Source of the DNA: Desulfovibrio sp. ZJ209
GTDB taxonomy: Bacteria > Desulfobacterota > Desulfovibrionia > Desulfovibrionales > Desulfovibrionaceae
DNA: 64,000 nucleotides
Assembly (NCBI RefSeq): GCF_011039135.1
Contig: NZ_JAAKEJ010000008.1
Coordinates: forward strand, 1 to 64,000
Reading direction: 5' to 3'
Under the pieces are notes generated by a model. The model did not search any database. It saw only the letters and a list, made by a program, of their open reading frames with translations, and was not told the origin of the DNA. This document shows positions 38,924 through 47,200 of the stretch, piece after piece; position 1 is the first letter of the stretch; each line of letters opens with the position of its first letter. The position numbers and the translations under genes were made by a program.

Positions 38924-38952
38924 AGCATAGCCTTTTCGGGGCCGCTGCTCAA
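38924..38952 (-). promoter_or_regulatory. promoter of asnS
   Basis: On the minus strand: TTGAGC (38952-38947, four of six), 17-bp spacer, TATGCT (38929-38924, four of six). The -10 sits in the loop of a hairpin (AAAAGGC/GCCTTTT), so the same bases also look like a small terminator. Confidence 0.55.
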
Positions 38953-39054
38953 GCCATGCGGGGCTCTCGGGGGGCGCCAGCCCCAGAAGAGGCTTGGCGG
39001 CGGGCACCCCTCGTCCCCGGATACGCCGGCGCCCACCTCCGCGCCAAGCCGAAG

Positions 39055-39077
39055 AAAAAGGGGGGCCGGAGCCCCCC
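39055..39077 (-). terminator. rho-independent terminator of the Fe-S/cytochrome b operon
   Basis: On the minus strand GGGGGGC (39077-39071) pairs with GCCCCCC (39066-39060) around a four-base loop, then T5 (39059-39055). It lies 36 bp after the stop of the Fe-S gene. Confidence 0.85.
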
Positions 39078-39112
39078 TCATCATGTTCTTCAGCCTTTTT
39101 GCGGCAAAACGG

Positions 39113-40705
39113 CTATTCGTCGCCTTCCCACTTGATGAAGCCGGGCTGCACGTTGCTCATGGCGTTGACGATGAGCTCCACGAGGCCGCCGTAGGCAAAG
39201 CTGTTCTTGGAGTACAGGTCATTGTGCTCCAGGAGCTCGCGGATCTGGCCCTTGCAGTTGGAGCACGGGGCGCAGATATACTTCTTGGTCTCGGGGCCGA
39301 GGCATTCCTTGAAGGCCTCGCCGATCTGCCAAAGCTTTTTGCGGCCCGAGATGTTGCCGCGCCATTCGTCGATGTTGTTGCGGGTCATGATGGCGAAGCC
39401 GGAGCCGCCACCGCAGCAGTAGTTGTGCACGCCGTGACAGGGCATTTCGCGGAATTTGGGCGCGATCTTGTGCAGGATGTCGCGCTGCGGCTTGACGATG
39501 CCCATGAGGCGCACCACGTTGCAGGGGTCGTGCAGGGTCACGGGGAAGTCATTGCGCGACGGGTCGAGCTTGAGGCGCCCGGCGAGGATGATGTCGCGCA
39601 GGGTGACGTAGCAGCTTTCGCGCGGCACCTGGTATTCATAGGGGATGACGCGGTCGGCCAGCACGGTCAGGGCCTTGTTGGCGTGGCCGCATTCGCCCAC
39701 CACCACCTTCTTGACGCCCAGCTCCCTGGCGGCCAGCATGTGGTCGAGCGCGATGCGCGCGAGCTGCGCGTCGTCATAGAAGACGCCGTAGTTCACGCCG
39801 TCATAGGCCACGGCCTTGCTGGAGAGCGTCCAGGAAAGGCCGGCCTCCTGGAAGATGAGCGAAAAGGCGGCGATGTTTTCGGGCCAGGCCATGATCTCGC
39901 CGGCATTGTGCAGCAGCATGATGTCCGCGCCCTTCACGTCGAAGGGGGTGGTGATGCCGACGCCCGTGATCTCGGAATAATCCTCGTCGATGAACTCCAC
40001 ATTCTCGCGCACGACCTCGGGGGTCATGCCCGTGGAGGAGCCCACCTTGAGCTGGTTCATGGTGCCCTTTTCGTGCAGCTCGCGCGGATGGATGCCCAGT
40101 TCCTGACTGAAGAGCTTGCGGATCTCGCGGGCGATGAGGCCGTTATCCACGCCGATGGGGCAGGTCTGCGCGCAGCGGCGGCAGACATTGCAGCGGTAGG
40201 CGAGCTCGCCGAGGCGCGCCACGGTCTTCCAGTTGAGGCCGATGTCGCCGTAGCGCCATTTGGCGAAGGGCTCCTTCTTGATATACTGATGGTAGATGCG
40301 GCGGAAGATCTCCGAGCGGTAGTTGGGCCGGTACATCTCGTTCTTGCCCGACATCTCCCACAGGTGGCACGCCTCGGAGCAGGAGTTGCACTGCACGCAG
40401 TTTTCCATGCTGCTCTCGAGCATGGGCAGGCACGTCCAGTTGTTCTCCTTGGAGAAGAGCTTGCGCATGCCCTCGAGGAACTTGTTGACGAGCTCCTCCT
40501 CTTCCTGCGGGTTCTTGGGCTTGGGGATATTAAGCACGCACACGTCATCGAGGATACAGGCGGTGTTTTCCTTCTGCTCCTCGGTGAAGGGCTTCCAGGG
40601 CATGGGCTTCACGTCGAGCGCGAGCTCGGGCAGATCCTTGAGGTCAATGCTGACCATCTGCCCTTCAACGGTGGAAACATCTTTCAGGGACAGCTTGTCT
40701 TTCAT
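39113..40705 (-). CDS. HdrD/DsrK-like CCG-domain iron-sulfur protein
   Basis: A 530-residue cytoplasmic electron-transfer protein. Two 4Fe-4S ferredoxin sites lie at C103-C106-C109-C113 and C172-C175-C178-C182. The second half holds CCG-type cluster motifs (GECGH; HDPCN; NYCCGGGSG; CAPCSNCKG), the catalytic signature shared by HdrD, DsrK, HmcF and TmcB. Its neighbour 11 bp upstream is the membrane cytochrome b partner. No DsrJOP, HmcABCD or TmcA/D genes are adjacent, so this is a stand-alone pair, and its substrate (a disulfide or DsrC-like carrier) is inference. The 98-residue leader before the first cluster is long. Confidence 0.88.
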   Translation of the reverse strand: MKDKLSLKDVSTVEGQMVSIDLKDLPELALDVKPMPWKPFTEEQKENTACILDDVCVLNIPKPKNPQEEEELVNKFLEGMRKLFSKENNWTCLPMLESSMENCVQCNSCSEACHLWEMSGKNEMYRPNYRSEIFRRIYHQYIKKEPFAKWRYGDIGLNWKTVARLGELAYRCNVCRRCAQTCPIGVDNGLIAREIRKLFSQELGIHPRELHEKGTMNQLKVGSSTGMTPEVVRENVEFIDEDYSEITGVGITTPFDVKGADIMLLHNAGEIMAWPENIAAFSLIFQEAGLSWTLSSKAVAYDGVNYGVFYDDAQLARIALDHMLAARELGVKKVVVGECGHANKALTVLADRVIPYEYQVPRESCYVTLRDIILAGRLKLDPSRNDFPVTLHDPCNVVRLMGIVKPQRDILHKIAPKFREMPCHGVHNYCCGGGSGFAIMTRNNIDEWRGNISGRKKLWQIGEAFKECLGPETKKYICAPCSNCKGQIRELLEHNDLYSKNSFAYGGLVELIVNAMSNVQPGFIKWEGDE

Positions 40706-40716
40706 GTGAGGACTCC

Positions 40717-41658
40717 CTACTCGTCGTTCTTGGGGGCTGCGGGGTTGGTGGTGGCCACGTCCACCCAGTTCCTGGGCGTGCCGTCCCCGGCGATGTGCGG
40801 GGCGGACCAGGTGACCTGGTACTGGAGCATCTCGTCGATGATCTTCTTGTTTTTGTCGCTGTAGATCGTGGCTTCGTCACCCCAGCGGATGTCATGGTAC
40901 ATGAAGTACTTCATGATCAGGTGCCCCATGTTGGTCACGGGGATGGCGATCATCAGGAAGAAGCCCACAAGCATGTTAAGCACGAACCAGGAGCTGCCAA
41001 GCGGCTGGAAGTTGAAGGTGAAGAGATTGTAGATGAAATCGCGCGCCAGCTGGTAGTAGGAGGGGTTGAAGGCCCAGGCGGCGAGGGTGAGCACGCCGAA
41101 GACCACGAAGGAGCCCAGGTTGATGTACTGTTCCGCCGTGGTGTACTTCTTCAGGCCCTCGTCCTCGCGGCGGCGGATGATGAGCGCGATGCCGCCCCCC
41201 GCGATGCAGAAGGCGCCGAGCAGGACCACCGCATTGATGACATTGGCCACGAAGGTCATGAGGCCGCCCGCGGGGTCGACGCCGAAGAGCTGGAGCACCA
41301 CGGCACAGACAAGGATGATGGTGCCGCCCATGAGCATGTACATGCCCACGTGGAAGGGATAGGTGCGGATCCAGAGCTTGGGGTTGTGCTCATAGGTGGC
41401 GTGCAGGCAAAGCACTTCCACGAGGATGGCCTTGATGTCTTCCCAGTGGTCCACATGGCGTTTGTGGGTCCACCAGTTCTTTTCTTCCATATAGCTGCCG
41501 CCGTAGGCCTCCTTCTTGGGGCCCTCGTGCGGGACGGGGTAGAGCTCCCAGCGGATGTGCAGCGGGCTCGCCTTGAGATAGGTCCTGATTTTCAGCGCGG
41601 CAAGGCAGATGAAGCCCAGCACGGCCAGGTAGCCCAAGAGGTAGAAGAGTGTCATCAT
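40717..41658 (-). CDS. NarI/DsrM-like cytochrome b membrane subunit
   Basis: A 313-residue inner-membrane protein with five hydrophobic helices (near 1-22, 100-124, 135-163, 180-200 and 230-258). Likely heme b His ligands lie in YPFHVGMY and NMGHLIMKYF; the MKYFMYHDIRWGDE segment after the last helix is typical of DsrM/TmcC-type subunits. It should take electrons from or give them to menaquinone and pass them to the Fe-S protein encoded 11 bp downstream. ATG at 41658 has GGGAG seven bases upstream; 41655 is an alternative start. Confidence 0.88.
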   Translation of the reverse strand: MMTLFYLLGYLAVLGFICLAALKIRTYLKASPLHIRWELYPVPHEGPKKEAYGGSYMEEKNWWTHKRHVDHWEDIKAILVEVLCLHATYEHNPKLWIRTYPFHVGMYMLMGGTIILVCAVVLQLFGVDPAGGLMTFVANVINAVVLLGAFCIAGGGIALIIRRREDEGLKKYTTAEQYINLGSFVVFGVLTLAAWAFNPSYYQLARDFIYNLFTFNFQPLGSSWFVLNMLVGFFLMIAIPVTNMGHLIMKYFMYHDIRWGDEATIYSDKNKKIIDEMLQYQVTWSAPHIAGDGTPRNWVDVATTNPAAPKNDE

Positions 41659-41903
41659 GCGTTTTCTCCCATGCTTCAGGATGCCGCCGCGCAGCCGCAT
41701 GGCGGGGTTTTGCCGGAATCGTGCCGCCCGGCGCCAACCGGCCGGAACCGCCGGACCGGGAAAACAGGCCGCCAGAAGGCCCGCAGGGACAGCCCGGGGC
41801 CGGCAGGCGGCGTCCGAGGGCTCCGTGGCGGGATTCGTGACGGGTTTCTATCCATACCCGAATACAGCGGAAATGGAAAGCGCCCATTCCATTCGCAGGG
41901 GGT

Positions 41904-41942
41904 GGATTTTTTGCGGGCGCGAAAATTTCCGCAAATAAATCC
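41904..41942. repeat. long inverted repeat upstream of the DsrM-like gene
   Basis: Arms GGATTTTTTGCGG (41904-41916) and CCGCAAATAAATCC (41929-41942) are complementary but for a single extra base, with a 12-base AT-rich spacer. It lies about 250 bp ahead of the cytochrome b start. It has no T-run on either side, so an operator or RNA stem is likelier than a terminator. Confidence 0.6.
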
Positions 41943-41969
41943 GGCATATTGCGATGGGGCCACGCCGGC

Positions 41970-42002
41970 AAAAAAATCTTGCGGCGCCCCGGGCGGAGCC
42001 GC
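41970..42002 (-). terminator. rho-independent terminator of the cardiolipin synthase gene
   Basis: On the minus strand GCGGC (42002-41998) pairs with GCCGC (41985-41981) around a GC-rich interior, then AAGA and T7 (41976-41970). It starts right after the stop at 42004. Confidence 0.75.
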
Positions 42003-42003
42003 C

Positions 42004-43428
42004 TCAGAGATAGGGCGAAAAGAGCCAGCACGCCGCGTTGCGCAATTTCACGGGCAGCGGCTCGGCGTTGAGCTCGGCGAGGGTGATCTCCGTGCCCTTC
42101 TCCACGGCGGCGTCGATGAAAGCCGCGATGCCGGCGGCGAAGGACGGGTCGAAAATCTCCATGTTGAGCTCGAAATTGAGCCTGAGGGAGCGCGCGTCAA
42201 GGTTGGCCGAGCCCACCTGGGTATAATACTCGTCCACCACGAGCAGCTTGGTGTGCGCGAAGGGCGGCGGCTGGAGAAGGACGCGAACCCCGGCCGTGAG
42301 CAGGCCGGGCAACAGCCGGCAGGTGGCCCAGTTCATGTAGGGCAGGTTGTTCTTCGCGGGCAGCACCACGCGCACGTCCACCCCGCGCTGGCCGGCCGAG
42401 CGCAGGGAGCCCATGAGGTCGTGCGAGGGCAGGAAATACGGGGTCATGATGCGCACGCGCTTGCGGGCCATGTTGATGGCGCTGCAGATGAGGTCGTTGA
42501 TCACGTCCGCATCGTTGCCGGGGCCGTCCACGACCACGCGGCAGTGGTGGTCGCCCGCGGCCTCGATGGGCATGGGCGGGGGCGGGGCATAGTCGCCCGT
42601 GCAGAAGCCCCAGTGCAGCACGAAGGCGTGGCGCAGGCTGCTCACCACGGGGCCCACGCAGCGGAAGTGCATGTCCTGGATGCGGTGCTTGCCCGCCGTG
42701 GCCAGGTTGCCGTCCGAAATATTCATGCCGCCGGTGAAGCCCACGGTGTCGCAGACGAGCACCTTGCGGTGGTTGCGCAGGTTGATGGAGAAGCGCGGCG
42801 GCACGAGCGAGGGCGGCAAAAAGCGCGCCGTGCGCACGCCGCGTCGCTTGAGCACCTCCCAGGGCTTGTGCCAGGAATAGAGCGCGCCCACGCCGTCCAC
42901 CAGCACGCGCACGTCCACGCCACGGTCGGCGGCGCGGGTCAGGGCGTCCACAAAGGCGTGGCCGGCCTTGCCGGCATTGAAGATATAGGTGGCGAGAAAC
43001 ACATGCGACTTGGCGGCGTCGATGGCCTCGAGCATGGCGGGATAGGCCTCGTCCCCGTTGTGCAGGGGTGTCACCGCATTGCCGCCGCACAAGGGCACGC
43101 CGGTGAGGCGGCGCCCGGTGCCCGCAAGGATGACGGCTTCTTCTTTCTCCGGCTGGGATTCCGTGCCCGGCGGAACGGGGGAGCAGGCGCGCAGCGCCCG
43201 GGCCGGGTCATGGGCGGCCTCGCGGCGCAGGATCTTTTCCGCGTGGCTCTGGGCGCGGCTGATGCCAAAGAGCGCATAGAGCACGGGCCCCACGAGCGGC
43301 ACGAGGAAGACACACGCCGTCCAGCCCAGGGCGGAGCGGGGGTCGCGCTTGGTCAGGAGCGCATGGATGGCCGCCACCCAGGAGAGGCTGTGGATGACGA
43401 GGCCCAGAAGGATATGGAAAACGAGCAT
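42004..43428 (-). CDS. cls: cardiolipin synthase (phospholipase D family)
   Basis: A 474-residue membrane enzyme that joins two phosphatidylglycerols into cardiolipin. Two N-terminal membrane helices (about 3-22 and 36-56) precede a pair of PLD domains with HKD motifs at H220-x-K222 (GFTGGMN follows) and H392-x-K394 (VGSANLDARS follows). Layout and length fit bacterial Cls. It is a single-gene unit ending in a terminator; the next upstream gene is a universal stress protein 241 bp away. Confidence 0.93.
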   Translation of the reverse strand: MLVFHILLGLVIHSLSWVAAIHALLTKRDPRSALGWTACVFLVPLVGPVLYALFGISRAQSHAEKILRREAAHDPARALRACSPVPPGTESQPEKEEAVILAGTGRRLTGVPLCGGNAVTPLHNGDEAYPAMLEAIDAAKSHVFLATYIFNAGKAGHAFVDALTRAADRGVDVRVLVDGVGALYSWHKPWEVLKRRGVRTARFLPPSLVPPRFSINLRNHRKVLVCDTVGFTGGMNISDGNLATAGKHRIQDMHFRCVGPVVSSLRHAFVLHWGFCTGDYAPPPPMPIEAAGDHHCRVVVDGPGNDADVINDLICSAINMARKRVRIMTPYFLPSHDLMGSLRSAGQRGVDVRVVLPAKNNLPYMNWATCRLLPGLLTAGVRVLLQPPPFAHTKLLVVDEYYTQVGSANLDARSLRLNFELNMEIFDPSFAAGIAAFIDAAVEKGTEITLAELNAEPLPVKLRNAACWLFSPYL

Positions 43429-43668
43429 GGCTACCGTGCAAGAAAGCGGTTACTGTCCGCGCGGGGGCTGGGACAAGGGCGGCCCCAACAGCGCGGAGCG
43501 TACAAGTTGTCCCGCACCACCGGCCGGAGCGCGCACAGCAAGCGCGGAGCCGTTGCCGCCAAGGGCGCCAAGCGGCCTTGCGGCTGCCCCCCGCTGGCGG
43601 AAACGCGCCTTCCGCGCAGCCCGCGCGGGCGCGGGGCCAGCAGGGAGGCCGCGTTTCAGGCAAAAGCC

Positions 43669-44091
43669 CTAGTTGCGCACCGCCAGAAGGTCCACGCCGG
43701 TATTGCGCAGCACCCGCTCGGTGATGGAGCCGAGCAGCATGTCGCTGATGCCGTCGCGGCCGTCGGTATACATGACGATGAGGTCGACCTTTTCCTCATC
43801 GGCGATGCGCACGATGGTCTCGGCGATGGTTCCCGGCTCCACGCGGGTGTGGAAGGCCGCGCCCGCATTTTCGAGAATCTCGATGATGGGGCAGAGCAGG
43901 GTCATGCCCTCGGCCGATTCTTCGCGCTGCAGCTCCACGCGCGCCTCGCCCCCCACCACCTGCGAGATGGGCTCGGTCACATGGAGCAGGACGATCTCGC
44001 CCGAGCAGACGGCCATGGCCTTGTCCAGGGCCTTCCGGGAGCGTTCGCCGCGGGATTCGCCGCTGACCGGCAAAAGAACCTTGCTGTACAT
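43669..44091 (-). CDS. universal stress protein, UspA family
   Basis: A 140-residue single-domain Usp. It starts MYSKVLLPVSGESRG, where most members have a D after the first strand (here the P-V-S pattern lacks it). The nucleotide loop reads YTDGRDGISDMLLGS, so the first Gly of the G-2X-G-9X-G(S/T) motif is replaced by Tyr. ATP binding may be weakened. GGAGG precedes the ATG at 44091; the frame continues upstream into the region before the large sensor-like gene but without a better start. Confidence 0.88.
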   Translation of the reverse strand: MYSKVLLPVSGESRGERSRKALDKAMAVCSGEIVLLHVTEPISQVVGGEARVELQREESAEGMTLLCPIIEILENAGAAFHTRVEPGTIAETIVRIADEEKVDLIVMYTDGRDGISDMLLGSITERVLRNTGVDLLAVRN

Positions 44092-44217
44092 GACGCCTCC
44101 TTTCGATTCGCGCCCCGGAGCGACCGCATGCCGCGCCATTGCCCGGGCCTTGCGTTTCCATGTTGGCATGTCGCGGCGCTTTGTGCAAGCCCGAAGCCCG
44201 CAACGGCCCATGCCGCC

Positions 44218-47200
44218 TCACCGGCGCTGGGTCAGGGCGATGCGGTTGCGCTCCACCGAGACCTCGAGCTCGGGGAGCAGGTCGCGCAGCGCGTTCATGT
44301 CGCCGGCGCGCCCGGCCCGCTCAACGCAGCGCGCCATGCGCGCGAGCACCCTGAAGCCGAAGCTCTCCGACTCTTCGGCAATGGCGGCCGCCGCCTGGGC
44401 GACCATCTGGCCGCGCCCCGCGGCATGGGCGGAAACGGCCTGGGCCATGGCAGCGTCCAGGCGCTCCACCAGGGCGAGGATGGCAGGGTCAGGGGCCTGG
44501 GCATCCGGGCCCTGCGTCCCGGGCGCGCCCGCTTGCGGCACGGGATCTGCCGTTGCCGGGGCCGCGGGCTCTGCCGGCGCAGGGGCGTCGGCCTCGTTGC
44601 GGGCCGGGGCAAATGCCGAAGAGACGGCGCTTGTCACAAGCGAGACACTTCTTTCCACAAAGTCCGTCACGCCGCCCGGAGCCTTGGGCGCGGGCTTTTC
44701 GGGGGCATCCACTGGTGTGGCGCCCACGATGAAATCCATGAACGAACCGCCCTCGTCGCCCTCGAAGGACGCCGCGGCACTTGCGGCCGCAGGCGCGGCT
44801 TCCCCGGGCGTTGCGGGCGCAGCCTCTGGCGCCGGCGGCTCCGGCTGAGGCGCCTTGCGCGGGATGGGCATGGGTTCGCCCACCCATTCCCCGGGCACGG
44901 GCACACTGGGGCTCGTGTAGCCGCTGCGCGGGGGCTGCACGGCGTGCGCCGGCCGCGATGGAGCCGGGCGCGCCTCTTCCTTCCGGGTTTCGCCGGGCCG
45001 GGGAGTTTCAGGCGCTTCCGGCGCCTCACGGCGCGCCACCGGCGTCCCGATGGGCATGGGCTCGCCCACCCATTCCCCGGGGCTCGCCAGGGCCGGGCTC
45101 ACATAGACGGACGCCCGGGCGGCCGTCACCGGCGCGGCCGGCCGGCGCGCTGGGTCTGAACGTGATGGTTCGTGGCGCGGGGGCTCGGCCGCAAGGACTT
45201 GGGCAGCGTCCTGCGCGGCCCGCTCGCCTGCCTCATGGCCTTGTGCCGGGGCTGCCTCCCGGTCGACGGCTTCCGCCGGTTCCGCATCGGGCGCGGCCGG
45301 GGCGGAAGGAGCGTGCGGCATTGCCGCGCCCTGCCCTTCCGGCGTGCTCTCGGCCGCAAGCGCGGCCTCCACCGCATAGTCCATGAGGGAGGACGCGGGT
45401 TCGTCGGTGGCCGGCGCAGCGGCCGCCTCTTCGGGCTCTTCGAGAATATCGGGGGCCGGTGCTTCCGCTGCCGGCTCCGGCGCAGCCCCGGTTTCGGCCG
45501 GGCTTTCCGTCGCCCCAGGCGTGGCGGGCTCCTCGGGCTCTGCGGCCGGTTCGCCTCCCGGGGCCTGTCCTTCGGGCGCGCCGGCGCTTTCCGCCTGTTC
45601 CGCCAGCAGGAAGTGCCACTCCTCGCCGCTCAATTCGCCGGCGGCCTGTCCCTCCCCGACTTCAGGAGCCGGAGCGGCCGCTTCGGCAGTGGCTGAAACT
45701 TCCGCTTCTTCCGGCGCGGCCGGCGACTCCGGGGGAGGTGGCGCCGCTACAGCAGCGCCGGCATCCCCGGGAGCCGCCTCAGTTCGTTCGGTATCCTGTG
45801 CCGCCTCAGCTTCGGGGACAGGTGCCGCTTCCCGGGCCGCCTCAACATCCGCAGTCTCAGCCGTGGGGGCGGCCACCTCGGGCTGCGGGGCTTCCCCCTC
45901 ACTTTCCGGGGCTCCGGTCTGCGACGGCGCCGCAGCTTCATCAGCATCCGCCGCCGTTTTCTGCGGCGCGGGCCGGCTGCGGCGCACCCCGCGCATCACG
46001 TCGCGCACGGTCTGGCGCAGCACCTCGGCGTCCACGGGCTCCAGCATGGCATGGGTGAAGCCGCTGTCCGCGAGCAGGTTCCACTGGCTGTCGTCCACGG
46101 TGACGGCCAGCACCTTGCAGCCGGAAAGGCCTGCCTCGGCGGCTGACTCCATGAACCTTGTCACCATGTCCGCCGCTGCGGGCAACGCATAACGCCCCTG
46201 CGCCACCAGAAGCACGGCGGGGTCGGCCTCATGGCGCCTGAGGGCCTCGTGCTCGCTCGCCGCCTCGCTCACGCGGCAGGAGAGGTCGGCCACCATGCGC
46301 GAAAGCTCGCGCCGCTGCTTAGGGTCGTCCGCCACGATGATGACATGCGCAAGGCTCGCGCCCTGCATGTCGTCCGCGCTGTCCTCCAGCGGCTCCAGAT
46401 GCAGCGAAAAGGCGATGGTCGTGCCGTTGGGGCCGTATTCCATGCCCACATAGCCGCCATGGCGCGCGGCCAGCTCCCAGGCGCGGGCGAGCGCGAGGCT
46501 CGAGCGCTCCCGCGGGGGGGCGCCGCTGCCCGTATCCGTCACGGTGAAGAGGATATTGCCGGGGTCGCTGCTCTCGGGCACGCGCCGCGCCGAAAGATGC
46601 ACCGCACCCTGCCGGGTTGCCCGCACCGCGCTTTCGAGCAGGAGGCCCAAGGTCTCGCCGAGCGTCTGCGCGTCGCCGCGATAGAGCTGGCCGAGATGCG
46701 GGGGCATGTACCAGGCAAGGCCGATGCCGGCATATTCCGCGGCCGGCGCGACAGCGCCGTGGGCTTCGCGCAGCAGGCGCTGGAGATCGAAGGCCGTGCC
46801 GGCCTCCCCGCCTTCAGCCTCCGGCGCGCCGTCGGCCGAAGTGCCGCCCTCCCCCGCGTCCGCATGGCTGAGCACGTCCGCCATGCGCCGCGCCGCATCC
46901 AGCATGGCCGCGGCATATTGCCGCACGGCCGGGGGCAGCGCGCATTGCTCGAGCGCCGCGCCCTCGCGCAACAGGTCGTCCAGCGGCGCGCGCAGGGCGC
47001 CCTCGCGCGCCTCGGCCCGGGCCCGCTCCGCCGAGCCCGCGTCCCGCGGGGCGGGGTCGCCCGCGCCGTCCCCGGATGCCTGGGCCTGGGGCCCGGCCGG
47101 GGCCTTGCCGCCCGAAACGAGGCGCAGGTTGGGGTCGTCCAGCGGATGGTCGAGATTGATGATGCCCCCCTCGTCCGCGTCCTTACCGTCAGCCGGGCGC

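Larger units (their letters stand above)
41659..42003. other. intergenic region upstream of the cytochrome b/Fe-S operon
   Basis: No gene is visible in these 345 bp. The right part holds the cardiolipin synthase terminator (41970-42002). Before it lies a long inverted repeat (41904-41916 and 41929-41942). Around 41840-41890 the sequence is less GC-rich and could hold the minus-strand promoter, for example TTTCCA and TATGGA 17 bp apart near 41850-41880, but neither box is convincing. Confidence 0.4.

Noticed and set aside
40795-45159. A very long open frame on the plus strand (over 1,400 codons) opposite the cytochrome b, cardiolipin synthase and pseudo-kinase genes
   Set aside because: It mirrors GC-rich codons of real genes on the other strand, has no coherent domains or ribosome site, and crosses several gene boundaries.
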